NCBI GenBank assembly: GCA_010909165.1
Contig: VJWM01000025.1
Span: 2,542,001 to 2,606,000 of the forward strand
DNA from: Anthoceros angustus
Lineage: Eukaryota; Streptophyta; Anthocerotopsida; Anthocerotales; Anthocerotaceae
DNA: 64,000 bases
Reading direction: 5' to 3'
Part shown: one piece after another, positions 52,511 to 63,209 of the stretch
How the letters are laid out: every line of letters begins with the position of its first letter
Position numbering within the stretch: the stretch's first letter is position 1
Notes under the pieces: model-generated
Seen by the model: only the letters and a program-made list of their open reading frames with translations
Databases searched by the model: none
Told to the model about the DNA's origin: nothing
Position numbers and translations under genes: made by a program

Positions 52511-53978
52511 ATGAGAGGGGCCGTGTTGTCCCACTTGAGCGAGGGGCATCGGAGCCGCCTCTCACGAGCTCAGGAAGGATTGAAGGATGCCAGGGGCAAC
52601 GTCCCGTCTTCGGCGTTCGTGAATGTCGGGGATACAATTTCTGTCGATCACGAGGCCGGCTTTCTGAGGTACGATGCGGCAGCTGCAGCACGGGTGAGTG
52701 AGAAGTTGGGTTCATGTCCCGGTCAGGTATGGACTGATGCCTCTGCAGGGGCCATGGAACGCAGCTGGTCAATGGAGAGCTCCTGGCCACGGTCTGTGGG
52801 GTTGTGGAACGAGTGAACAAGCTTGTCTCTGTGCGGCCCTTGAGATCCAGGTGAGGGAGAGGCTTCGGGAATTGCAGTCATGTGTCTGTGTTTGTTCTGA
52901 GGAAGAGCTAATCCCAGCTCGGCCATGCTGCTGTCTGTAGGTATAATCCGGAGACCGGGGATGTTGTGGTTGGTCGAATTACGGAGGTTAGAGATTTGCT
53001 GTAGAGTCTGTTCTGCATCATTTGTGAAGCAAGCTCAGTATGAGTAGTGTTCCCTTCGTCCCCGCATGAAGAAGAATGCTGCTTGTGCAGGTTGCACCTA
53101 AAAGATGGAAGGTGGATGTTAACTCAAGGCAAGATGCACAACTGATGTTGTCCTCTGTCAACCTACCAGGCGGCGTTCAGGTTCCATCAAGCCTGGGATG
53201 TCTAGAGATTGTCTGTGTTGTGCTTGGTTCATGGCAACTCTAACGGTGTGTGTCTTTTCCTTGCAGAGGCGGCGGACAACTGTGGATGAATTGAATATGC
53301 GATCTCTGTTCGAAGAGATGGACCTAATCAGTGTAAGCAACTTCTTGAACATCCAGCTTCCCAAGTTCTTCTGTAAACGGTGAAGCTGATCCTGTGGTCT
53401 CCCAGGCTGAAGTGCAGAGCATACACCAGGATGGGTCACTTCACTTACATACCCGAAGTCTCAAATACGGCAAGGTCTGTCAGACTTCCCTCCGAGCGTT
53501 GTTTCGCTACTATTTCTGAAAGCGGCATGGTGACAGCGTACTTCGGTGCTTTGCTCTGCAGCTTCAAAACGGGCAACTGGTCAGTGCAGCCCCGTATCTC
53601 ATCAAGCGCTTGAGGCAACACTTCCACCAGTTGAAGCAGTACGGGTTGGAGATGATCATCGGTTGCAATGGGAATATTTGGATCTCAGCTCCTTCCGAGA
53701 CCGCAACAGTTGAGGGTCCCAAGAGGGTTGGTGCAGCTCCGACTGAGGAGAAGCAAGCAATCAAGGATGTACCACTTGAACTCCGCAAAAAGATTTGCAG
53801 ATTTGCAAATGCTGTGCGTGTGCTTAGCATATTGGGGCTTTACATACATCCGGATTCCATAGTTGATACCTATGAATCCAGTTTGCAATGGAACATTGAG
53901 ATCAAGGACATGTCGGCACCGGACTTTCTCCTGCGTATAGTTGAAAAGGAGTTGCAGCGTAGAACAGAGAATATCTAA
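52511..53978 (+). CDS. RRP4: RRP4-like RNA exosome cap subunit (7 exons)
   Basis: Exons: 52511-52668, 52749-52850, 52941-52986, 53091-53180, 53267-53332, 53406-53474, 53562-53978; 315 residues, all phases consistent and introns 73-104 bp. The N-terminal domain (VNVGDTISVDHEAGFLRGHG, GELLATVCGVVERVNKLVSV) leads to an S1 RNA-binding domain (YNPETGDVVVGRITEVAPKRWK, AQLMLSSVNLPGGVQRRRTT, VDELNMRSLFEEMDLISAEV) and a KH domain (HFHQLKQYGLEMIIGCNGNI, WIS). RRP4 is one of three S1/KH cap proteins on the hexameric exosome core and guides RNA for 3'-to-5' decay and rRNA processing in nucleus and cytoplasm. It is divergent from the PPR gene and tail-to-tail with the CBS gene, 29 bp between stop codons. 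The C-terminus (ELQRRTENI) is ordinary. No lesions seen. Confidence 0.94.
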
Positions 53979-54007
53979 GACTCCGAATGTCCAATTTTTG
54001 CTACCAT

Positions 54008-56178
54008 CTAGTTCGCGGCAACCAGGTGACCAGACTCCACAGTTGTGCCAGACTGCTGCAATGCGCTCTCAAAAAACCCTGCCCACTGGCCAGGTGCTTG
54101 TGCCAGTGGGGGTGCGAACAGGGAGATGATGTCCCGCAAGGTAATCACACCTACAACTTGCTTCCTGTCGTCCACCAGATAACCTCTTTCACTGCGCGCA
54201 TTGATGAGCTTCTCCATGGTGTCCTTCAGGCTGTCCTCAGGCTTGCTTGTCACAGGCTCCGACATCTTGGGCATGGAAAGGGATGCCACACTCAGTGTGG
54301 CGACTGAAATGGACGTAGCTAGCTGGTCCTCGACAGCATTGTATGGATGGGATGGCTGTTCTTCCAAGCTGCTAGAGTCCACCTTCAAAAACTCTTCCAC
54401 TGTGATGGACCTGCGGACAGGCTTCAGAAGATGAGCGCCAAAATCTCATAGCGCCTTCCGTCTATATGTACTGTCTGCATCTTGCGCACTAACCTTCGTC
54501 TGTTGAAAAGATCCGCCTCGTCCAACAACAAACGCACGTCTGTGCTCCTCACGTTACCAAAAAGCTGGTTGCTTTCACGGTCAATCACAGGCACGCAGTT
54601 GATTCGGTCCTTCCACATACATTCCAGGGCAGAGGAAAGTTTGTCGTCACCAAAAACGGAGAGTATCTTCCCTGCATTTTGATCTGCTTGAAACCTACAG
54701 AGATACCAGCATGATTGGTGATGGTGAGTGCCAGATTTGAGTGCTTCATTTGGTGGTGACAGTTTTCGAAAAGGGGACAGTAGTCGACCTGTAAGCACTC
54801 AGAGGTTTTTCTGCTATGGCGTCGAACCAGCTCAGCCCTGCCAGTTGCAAAAGCAGTTGCACAGCTGCAGCCTTCATGAAAGTAAAACAGCAATCCCAAT
54901 GTAATACCAGAAGTGGCAGCATTCAAGGTGAGGCAAGCAAGCTAATGCTGAAGAAAAACCCCCAAAACAGGTGAGCTGTAAACCAGATCCAAAACTTCAA
55001 AAAATTCCGCACCTGGGTAATGAATGCGGTGACTTTGGGGTTGTTGACGTCCACCAAAGGAACCGCTTTCAGCTTGTGCTTCGACAGAAGCAGCAAAGCA
55101 TGTAGGAGGGAATCCTCTGGATGAACAGGGAGAAATGCTCCCCAGCGAAATGACTTGGCCAGGGTCTCAACCTGTGATATGTTTGTTAAGGACCATGTGC
55201 TGTTCCTGTAAATGCCAAGTCTGATTCCTTGGTCTTTCAAGTACAGACTTCTAGGAAAACACTCAAGCGCGTAGAAATTCACCTTTGCACACCGAACCCT
55301 ATCGAGCTTATTGAGAAGACCGAAGAACCCCATCTCTTCAAACTCCTGTTTTGTTTCCTGCTCCTGCTGCTCATTCCGGTCCTTGTCATCTTTCTTGCCT
55401 AACCTGTCCCCAAGAGCCTTCAAGATGCCCTTAGTCTGTTGTAAATCCCCTGCACCTCCAGATTCTGCAACCAGGCTACTCGTGTTGGCTTGAATGGTTT
55501 GGTCAGCCAAACGCCTCAGATCCGCGTTATCAGTATTGAGAGAGTATTGATCTGTCTCCTCATCTTTGACTAACAGGCCTGTTACCTGCGCCTCCGCCTC
55601 CTCCACTTCAATCTCCTAAACTCGAAGCACACAACGCAAGTGAGACCATGGATCAGACCAATCCTACTCTCACGTCACTCAGGCCACTACCGACCTTTCC
55701 TTCCGAGATGCAATTTACCTGAAGAGCCCAGAGCACCATTCCGGTGAAGTCCACAAGGCCTATATAACGATCTGCCAAAGAAACAGTTTCCGGCTGCGAT
55801 GCATCTCGCACTGGAGCTCCCATCACGTTCTCCTTGTACAGACGGATGATGGCGTTCCCCATAGTCTCATCAGAAGCCAACTCCACCACTGCATTACACA
55901 AGCCCTTGCCTCACTCTAGACGCTCACACAATTTGAAGTTCAACCAAAACATGGCCACGAATGGACGGACGCATACCTCCTTCATTGCGGATCCCGGGGA
56001 TGGAAAATAGAGGAATCCGATCGAAGAATAACTTCAAAGCCTCTGTGGGTTGCACCGGGTGATTGCATGTCTCCCCTTCCTGTTCTGCCTTCTCTAAATT
56101 CTCGATTACACTTGACTTCTTCTCCTGCAAGCTCCTCTCCGTGTCAGACACAATACGTTGTAGAATCCTCGCGTCCAT
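54008..56178 (-). CDS. Four-CBS-domain protein, plant SNF4/PV42-like (7 exons)
   Basis: Exons, minus strand: 56178-55977, 55888-55719, 55612-55283, 55171-55013, 54871-54789, 54694-54494, 54410-54008; 515 residues, phases consistent. CBS1 includes FDRIPLFSIPGIRNE and ETMGNAIIRLYKENVMGAPV; CBS2 includes WGAFLPVHPEDSLLHALLLL, KHKLKAVPLVDVNNPKVTAF; CBS3 includes LSSALECMWKDRINCVPVID and FGNVRSTDVRLLL; CBS4 includes DTMEKLINARSERGYLVDDR, QVVGVITLRDIISLFAPPL. The linker AAAVQLLLQLAGLSWFDAIA, EKPLSAYRF is typical of plant proteins related to the SnRK1 gamma-like PV42 group. An acidic, Gln/Glu-rich insert lies between CBS1 and CBS2. CBS pairs bind adenine nucleotides and sense energy state; kinase partnership is a family-based inference. 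Confidence 0.88.
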
Positions 56179-56770
56179 GTCTGGTGGCTTTCAATCGCGG
56201 CCTGTATACAGGCTCGCTCACCACTTCCACAAATCCAGAATTGGCGACTTCCCGGAGTTTGAAGACATGGTCCTGAGGTCCCTCTGTAGAGTGGCGTTGG
56301 CGGTGCCAAGTGTCCAACAGGTGTCGACGCCTGGTTCCACGAGTGCGCAGTTTATGTTTTTGTGACCACATTGTTTTTCTTCCTCTATGCGTTTCTTGGA
56401 TAAAAACTAGGCAGTATCCATGTTGTCTCAACACGTCATGATCTCGTTTCCCCGTAGTTAGGTACTGTTAAGGTGTATCTGACTTTAAGCGTCAACTATG
56501 TATCCGGACCTACAGACACATGCATGGGAAGGTAAGGTTACTAGACCGTATTCTTGCCCGTGATAAGATTGTACCAAATACTGACAGGGTCACCCTTCAG
56601 ACTATCAGCATATGGCGAGTTGAAACTGAGCGATGAACTGGCTGCAATGAACCCGATCAAGCAGGCATACGCCTACATCAAGGGTGATAGGGTGAGGTCA
56701 CTGCAAGAGGATCTGTCTACTGTAATTCACAGCACCACAGGTCCACTCAACAGATTACACACAAATGGTT
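56177..56770 (+). other. Two unidentified coding-like segments upstream of the CBS gene
   Basis: A frame from ATG 56177 reads SGGFQSRPVYRLAHHFHKSR, then IGDFPEFEDMVLRSLCRVAL and AVPSVQ, and a second at about 56,585-56,690, after a plausible acceptor (actgacag), reads GSPFRLSAYGELKLSDELAA, MNPIKQAYAYIKGDR before a possible donor (gtgagg). They may be exons of a plus-strand gene divergent from the CBS gene. The second has a weak resemblance to the substrate-side loop of glutathione-transferase N-terminal domains, too weak to name. The first ATG overlaps the CBS start codon on the other strand (CATG at 56176-56179). Confidence 0.3.
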
Positions 56771-58050
56771 AGATGTGTCCTTCACACACCTTTCTGCACA
56801 AGAAATCAAGGTCACAGTGCGAGAGTTCAAGAGAGCGTGGCCCCAACGTCAATAAGGGAGAGATCCTCTTAAGCATGGGCACAAGGATACAGGCTCTCGG
56901 CCTGTTTTTGTTGTACTTGCCCCGGAGCAGGAAAATGGAATACAATTTTATAGGATGTCTAAGGCATCTTTTCCTACGCTTTAACTACAGTGACAGTCTT
57001 GTAAGTTGTGGCCACTCACGTTTTCCCATAGCCAGTCTCTATAGCTCCTGGATGCCCGCTCTCATGTCCACAGTACTCATGCTGGCTCTTTTTTGACAAA
57101 AGCACAATCTAATCTTCCTCCTAATACCTGGCACACCCCGGCTGAGGCCTGGATCCTCATCCTTCGATGTTATCCCCAACGAATATAACCACTCCACACA
57201 TACATAAGTGAGCCCCGGATTCAGTAAGCTCAAACTCAAACTTGAACTCTAGCAACTAATCAGCAGCCAAGGCTCAAGTTTCAAACACAGCCCCTGATTG
57301 TGACACACACACACACACTAAAACAAATAGCATCTATGGCCACTAAAGATTTCAGTAGCAATTATTTTAACTGGCCTTACTAGCATCCTTCCCATGGGTT
57401 CTCTTGTGAAATCCTCTTAGGAGAGTAGCAATTCCCTCAACCAGCTCGAGCTCGTCATCTTCAGCAACAGTGACATCTCCACTTTCTTCTGCTCCAAGGA
57501 TACTGCTTCATTCACCACCATGGTCAGGTCTCCTTAAAACACGACTTTGAGAGACCTGAAAGTTTCTCAAAATCTCCCAAGATTCTTCACACATACTTCC
57601 CCATCGGAACCAAGAGATATCTTTCTTCAGAATAGCAACAAAAGGTGTTATTATCCTGTACTAGCTTGCCACCTCACTGCTCTTTCCTGTGGATCGAAGA
57701 TGAACCATCCACGCTTGTAGCTCTCCATGTGATTCAGGACGCCTTCGATTGAAAGCCTCCCCATCCACCCCCAATGATTCTACACCGGCGGTTATCTGGT
57801 GTAGCCAGATATGGAGCCTTAAGTTGCTCCAGGCCTCATGAACTTCCTCAGCCCAGCAAAAAAAATCAGCTTGAGAAGCCTGAAGAAGAACCTTCTTGTA
57901 CCTATCAAACTCCTCCACAAGACACCAAGAGTTGTGTCTTTCACAGTAAGCCAACCAAGACAAGATCTCCTTCCTGCTCCTGGGCCTTTGTAAGGTCTGA
58001 GGATCAAAGGCAAGAAGGAAGGATGCCATGGGAGGATACTCTACTGAGAC
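56771..58050. other. Intergenic with one minus-strand frame of unknown status
   Basis: A (CA)n microsatellite lies at 57,303-57,320. The minus frame 58029-57661 (122 codons: KEILSWLAYCERHNSWCLVE, VHEAWSNLRLHIWLHQITAG) has protein-like composition, but no family is recognised; it could be a retroelement Gag-like or host relic. Nothing else seen. Confidence 0.35.
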
Positions 58051-58329
58051 CTCAGGAGACTTATTTTTTTTATACTCAGCACTATTCGACTCTAAAGGAT
58101 AAGCACAACTACCACCTCAACCACACACACACACTTTCCTCTACAAGACAATAACTCTAAGAAGGTATCCTCAGCCAGATGCCTTCGGGAGCACATTATT
58201 GGCCTCAAACACCTGTACATGACCTATGTAATACCTACGACACACATGCCAAGTACGTCAGGAAAGCATGTGAACGACTCTGGTCTAGCAGCATTAACGC
58301 AAAAATAGCACTTTACACTACATACACAC

Positions 58330-58580
58330 AAAGCTTTCAAAAATAGAATTTCTTGAGATGTGAGCCACTCACAGTTTCTGCCCTTTCCAGCAGTGGTGGT
58401 ACCAAGATAGTAACAGCTCCAAAATCATGTACCTCTTTTACCAAGAGCGGACCTTCCAGTAAGTTTGAGTTTGTTGGCAACTTCTCTTTTAAGATACCTC
58501 CTCATATTGAGCCTCAATACCCAGCACCTTTCTGAGTATCGCTAGCTTAGTGGAGATAGGGGCGGTTTTCATTCATTGTG
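58330..58580 (-). pseudogene. Gypsy Pol C-terminal fragment, copy 1
   Basis: Homologous to 59,290-59,586 but shortened and frame-broken (for example 'ccttccagtaagtttgag' where copy 2 has 'ccttcccagcggggtttgag'). Confidence 0.7.
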
Positions 58581-58641
58581 ATCGGGTCTTTATACATGTC
58601 TTTGAGGACTTGCCGAAATAGGCGTCCACAACAACCGAGGT

Positions 58642-58904
58642 TGTTGGGCGTTAAATTTGTTAAAGTTAGTTTTCCCTAAGTAAAATATTTAATCCTGTTT
58701 AGCGGCTAGTTAATCTAGGGTTATTTACCGATTCGACTTAACGGCTACACAAAGATAGGTTAAATCAAAATCGTGTTCAACTTGGTTGCTGTTTACGTTC
58801 TGTGATTCTCGTTAGGTACTATACGGGTCGGTTCCTGCTGCCTCGTCCATTATGGTGGACGTTCAGGTCTTCTACCTTGCAGTGGCCATTGTTGTCGTGT
58901 GTCA
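58642..58904 (-). repeat. LTR of element D family, copy 1
   Basis: 263 bp. On the plus strand it runs from TGTTGGGCGTTAAATTTG to GTCGTGTGTCA and is followed by the purine tract complement (ttctccccactt). It is nearly identical to 59598-59860. Confidence 0.85.
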
Positions 58905-59289
58905 TTCTCCCCACTTAAGTGGCGAGGTCCTCTGGCCGATCTATCTGGGATCTCGGGAAGGCATCTGAGCCCGCAAGTGAGGGAAGTGATTGCAAAAGGC
59001 TGCGGGTTCCAGTGCGACCTCGGGAGACTTATTTTTTATACTCGGCACTATTCGACTCTAAAGGATAAGCACAACTACCACCTCAACCACACACACACTT
59101 TCCTCTACAAGACAATAACTCTAAGAAGGTATCCTCGGCGGATGCCTTGGGGAGCACATTATTGGCCTCAAACACATACATGACCTATGTAATACCTCGA
59201 CACACATGCCAATCGTCGGAAAGCATGTGAGCGACTCTGGTCTCGCATTAGCATAAAATAGCACTTTACACTACATACACACAAAGCTT

Positions 59290-59586
59290 TCAAAAATAGA
59301 ATTTCTTGAGATGTGAGCCACTCACAGTTTCTGCCCTTTCCAGCAGTGGTGGTACCAAGATAGTAACAGCTCCAAAATCATGTACCTCTTTTACCAAGAA
59401 CGGACCTTCCCAGCGGGGTTTGAGTTTGTTGGCAACTTCTCTTTTAAGATACCTCCTCATGTTGAGCCTCAATACCCAGCCTGCTACGACCGTATACGCT
59501 AGCTTAGTGGAGATAGGACGGTTTTCATTCATTGTGATCGGGTCTTTATACATGTGCTGGGGACTTGCCAAGAAATAGGCGTCCAC
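59290..59586 (-). pseudogene. Gypsy Pol C-terminal fragment (element E), copy 2
   Basis: 98 codons: RYLKREVANKLKPRWEGPFL, VKEVHDFGAVTILVPPLLER, SGSHLKKFYF. The KxKPRWEGPF motif is the conserved integrase C-terminal signature of a different gypsy lineage (Athila-like style). It is the remnant target into which element D inserted. Confidence 0.75.
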
Positions 59587-59597
59587 AACAACGAGGT

Positions 59598-59860
59598 TGT
59601 TGGGCGTTAAATTTGTTAAAGTTAGTTTTCCTAAGTAAAATATTTAATCCTGTTTAGCGGCTAGTTAATCTAGGGTTATTTACCGATTCGACTTAACGGC
59701 TACACAAAGATAGGTTAAATCAAAATCGTGTTCAACTTGGTTGCTGTTTACGTTCTGTGATTCTCGTTAGGTACCTTACGGGTCGGTTCCTGCTGCCTCG
59801 TCCATTATGGGCGGCCGTTCAGATTAGCTACACCAGGGTGGCCATTGTTGTCGTGTGTCA
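59598..59860 (-). repeat. 3' LTR of element D
   Basis: 263 bp, starting TGACACACGACAACAATGG and ending CGCCCAACA when read on the minus strand. Its duplicate is at 58642-58904. Confidence 0.87.
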
Positions 59861-59976
59861 TTCTCCCCATAGTGGCGAGGTCCTCTGGCCGATCTATCTG
59901 GGATCTCGGGAAGGCATCGAGCCCGCAAGTGAGGGAAGTGATTGCAAAAGGCTGCGGGTTCCCAGTCGCCTCGGGT

Positions 59977-61469
59977 TCACTGTCCGAGCCACGAGGTCAT
60001 CACACAGTGAGGAGGCGGGCTGGGCTGTCCGTGGAGGATCTGATGGGGTTGGTGAGGGCCAAAACTTGGCGGCTGGGCTAGGGTAGCCAGACAGTGTCTG
60101 GAGCAGGCGGAAGTGGCGGGTGGGGCAGCGGAGGCTGGGCGGGGCTGGGAAGAAGGGTGTGGTCCTGGTTGCTGGGTGGTAGAAGAATCTGGTGGGTTTG
60201 CAGGTAGGGTTGTGGCGGCGGGTGGCGGGCGGGAGATCACCGGCTTGAGCATGGAGACGTGAAACGTCCTGCAGAGACGCCAGTCAGCGGGGAGGTCGAG
60301 CTGGTATGCTACTGGGTTGATCTGCCTGGACATTGTGAAGGGTCCTGCGTACCGGTAGGATAGCTTGTCCCGTGACTGGATTAGAGCTGGGTAGCGGTGA
60401 GGTTTCACGCGAAGGCATACCTGTTGGCCCGGCATGTTGTTGCCCGGCGGTGTTTATTGGGCGATTTGCGGGATGCATCTCGAGGCGGAGTTTCTCCTTC
60501 GCCGACTTGACCTCATGCCAGATATCCTCCGCAACCTCAGCTGCACTGCGCCACTTCTCCTGGCTGCTGGGCCATAAGCCGGGTGGTGGCGGAGTTTCTC
60601 CATAGAGGAGCTTGAACGGGGCCACCCCTGTAGCCGCATGCTTCGACGAGTTGTAGGCGTACTCCAGCACAGGGAGGAGTTCTTCCCACCTAGTTTGTTT
60701 CTCATGAGTGAAGTGACGAAGCATGTCTTCCAGAACTTGGTTCTGTTTCTCAGTTTGCCCGTCTGTTTCTGGATGATATGCTGACGACATGTTTTGCTTG
60801 ATGCCGAGGGTTTCCATGAATGTCCTCCAGAACCCGGAGGTGAACTTAGCATCTCGGTCAGAGACGATGTCTTCTGGGGCTCCATGTAACCTGAAGATCT
60901 CCCGGACGAAGACTCCTGCTAGCTTGGCTGCTGTGATGGTGGAGGTCACAGGGACAAAATGGCAGACCTTGGAGAACATCGGTGACCACCCAAATCATCC
61001 TTTCCGAGGCAGTCGTGGCAGGTGGGTGATGAAGTCCATGGCAATTGACCTGAATCGCCCGCTTGGAATTTGCGGTAGAGCGGACTGGCGTCTTGATGGG
61101 TGGGCTTGGCTTCTGGCGAGATTGGCGAGGCGAACCCATTCGATGCGATCGGTAGCGCATCCCTTCCCAATGGAAGTGCTCCTTGACTTTGGCATATGTC
61201 TTGTCAATGCCCAGGTGACCCGCAATGGGTGAATCATGCATGTCATGCAGGATGGCCTGTTTCACCTCCGTGAGCTGTGAAGGGATGACCAGTCGCCCCT
61301 TACGATACACACAAGCGTCCTGGAGGGATACTGCTGGGTAAGGGCCGTAGGAACCCCTGTCTGTGCATCTGTCAACAGCTGTCTGTACAGTTGCAACAAG
61401 ACTGGGTCCTGGGGAATGCCATCCCGGACTAACTGGGTTGTTTGGGACTGCGTCCTCATGAGGGTGCAA
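59977..61469 (-). CDS. Element D integrase
   Basis: Zinc-binding part: [20 protein letters not shown], then a frame break where the CxxC pair should be ([18 protein letters not shown]). The catalytic core has [12 protein letters not shown] (first Asp), [16 protein letters not shown] (second Asp) and [20 protein letters not shown] (Glu), so the DDE triad is complete, although spread over more than one frame. It continues [20 protein letters not shown] and a C-terminal segment in another frame ([52 protein letters not shown]). Integrase inserts the cDNA into the host genome. Frameshifts at about 61,120, 60,950 and 60,430. Confidence 0.85.
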
Positions 61470-61738
61470 GCACGTCGACTCAAGGCATCTGCAACCACAT
61501 TAGTTGAGCCTGACACATACTGGATCTCCAAGTGGTAGTCTGCCAGAGCTTCAGCCCATCGTCGCTGTCGAGCATTCAAGTTGGGCTGAGAGAAGAAATG
61601 CTGCAAGGAGTGGTGATCTGTGTGACACACTACTTTCTGTCCCAGGAGGTAATGTCGCCATACTTTCAGAGCATGTGTAATGGCCAGCATTTCCTTATCA
61701 TGTACTGGATAGTTTAGCTGTGCTCCTTGCAACTTCAC
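61262..61738 (-). CDS. Element D RNase H domain
   Basis: 158 codons: [80 protein letters not shown] and [11 protein letters not shown]. The catalytic Asp of the DHHSL motif is present. Upstream (61,740-62,110) the connection to RT is broken by indels. Confidence 0.88.
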   Translation of the reverse strand: MKLQGAQLNYPVHDKEMLAITHALKVWRHYLLGQKVVCHTDHHSLQHFFSQPNLNARQRRWAEALADYHLEIQYVSGSTNVVADALSRRACTLMRTQSQTTQLVRDGIPQDPVLLQLYRQLLTDAQTGVPTALTQQYPSRTLVCIVRGDWSSLHSSRR

Positions 61739-62111
61739 CTTTCGTGGCGATTGCCCTCCTTCTTTGGGAGCGCCCCTATGGCATAGTCGGCCGTCTATGG
61801 ATGGTGTATGGCATGTGAGGATGCCACGGCGATCTTGGGAGAGCCAAGGGCACTTGGCTCAAAAGGCTGCCTCGGCTCCATTTGGATGGGCTTGTTTGTG
61901 GAATGCCTAAGGGCATCCGTCAAAGTCTGTGATCTCTGAATCCCTTGATAAAGCGCTGTAAAGAAGCCATACCCGGAACCCTCGTGGGTTATGTCACGTG
62001 AGGCCGATTCATCACCGACCTTACGCGTGTCAACCTGGATGCCCTCTGCACTGATCACATGGCCCAGGTATTCACATCTTTCTCTCATGAAGACGCACTT
62101 GCTTCTCTTGG

Positions 62112-63209
62112 CTAGTTTGTTGGCCCATGACAAATCGGCACCTTCCTAACGATTGGAGATGTGTTTGGTCGAGGGGTGTAGATGAGAATGTCATCCAGGA
62201 AGACTTCAACGCCATGTCCCAACAAGTGCCGCAGCACTTCCTGCATGAGACACTGGAAGGTGGCAGGAGCATTGGTGAGACCAAACGGCATTACCCTGAA
62301 CTCGAAATGTCCATGTCGAGTTCGAAAGGCTGTCTTGTGTTCATCTCCTGACCTAATTCGGATCTGGTGGAAACCAGATCGAAGATCAATCTTAGTGAAC
62401 AGCTTGGCTCCATGCAGCTGGTCGAGGATCTCGTCAATCCTTGGCATCTGGTAGACATTCCTCACGGTGGCTCGATTGAGCCCTCGATAATCTATGCACA
62501 GTCGCCAACCTCCATCTGGCTTGGCCACTAAGAGGACTGGAGCACCAAAGGGGGACACAGAGGGTTGCACAAAACCTTTTTGTAAGAACTCATCGACCTG
62601 TTTCTTGATCTCCTCGTTTTCCATTATAGATGTCCTGTAAGGCTGGATACTAACCGGTTTGTGGCCTGGTAGCAGCTCAATGGCATGGTCCACGGGTCTC
62701 CGAGGGGGGAGCTCCGTGGGTTCAGCAAACACATCCTGGTATTCCCGGAGCAGGTCCTTCATAGGTTGTGGTAACTGGTCCTCGTGGGCCTTGGCTTCTA
62801 CGGCCCTTGACTCCGCAGTGCCTTCTAAGGGAAGCACCTTCTTGAGCTTTGCTATGTACAGGAATCTGCCCATGGCAGTTGCTTTATTGAGAGCAGAGAC
62901 AACAAACAGTTGCTTGTCAGGGAGGTATTGCTCCCCCTGCATGACGTATGTCTGGTGGTCTTGCAGGAGGTGGACGATGTTCTTCTTCCAGTCTACCTCC
63001 AGCTGGCTTGAGTGAGTGGCTAACCAAGGCTTGCCTATGATCAGGTCATGGCAGAGCGTGGGCATCACGGTCAGCTGGAGAACCTCCTTGAACCCACGGA
63101 AGGTAAGCTCTGATCCTTTGTTCTCTACTTGTCTCCTTCTACTAGCATGATCACTTTGTGGAGACGACTGTGTCCTTGGTGACCGGCTCTTTCTCATTGC
63201 CTTTGACAC
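62112..63209 (-). CDS. Element D protease tail and reverse transcriptase
   Basis: A 365-codon open frame. It begins with the end of protease ([40 protein letters not shown]) and the spacer. RT follows with [80 protein letters not shown] and the catalytic FLDDILIY. It loses frame at 62,112; CEYLGHVISAEGIQVD continues in another frame. This is the most complete RT in the window and shows what elements A and B have lost. Confidence 0.92.
   Translation of the reverse strand: MSKAMRKSRSPRTQSSPQSDHASRRRQVENKGSELTFRGFKEVLQLTVMPTLCHDLIIGKPWLATHSSQLEVDWKKNIVHLLQDHQTYVMQGEQYLPDKQLFVVSALNKATAMGRFLYIAKLKKVLPLEGTAESRAVEAKAHEDQLPQPMKDLLREYQDVFAEPTELPPRRPVDHAIELLPGHKPVSIQPYRTSIMENEEIKKQVDEFLQKGFVQPSVSPFGAPVLLVAKPDGGWRLCIDYRGLNRATVRNVYQMPRIDEILDQLHGAKLFTKIDLRSGFHQIRIRSGDEHKTAFRTRHGHFEFRVMPFGLTNAPATFQCLMQEVLRHLLGHGVEVFLDDILIYTPRPNTSPIVRKVPICHGPTN

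Larger units (their letters stand above)
58051..59965. repeat. 956-bp tandem duplication spanning a solo-like LTR junction
   Basis: Copy 1 (about 58,051-59,010) and copy 2 (about 59,011-59,965) align end to end (cactattcgactctaaagga, aagcatgtga, gtgagccactcacagtttct, ctgcgggttcc). Each copy contains, left to right, spacer DNA, a minus-strand gypsy Pol C-terminal fragment, an LTR and the purine-tract flank of element D. Differences are dominated by 1-5 bp indels. Confidence 0.9.

Noticed and set aside
56585-56690. Glutathione S-transferase exon
   Set aside because: Only a loose similarity around MNPIKQ and a final acidic GDR; no other GST exon nearby, so no name was given.
60454-61232. Plus-strand and alternate minus frames within element D
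   Set aside because: They overlap recognised integrase sequence in other frames and are shadows or frameshift neighbours.
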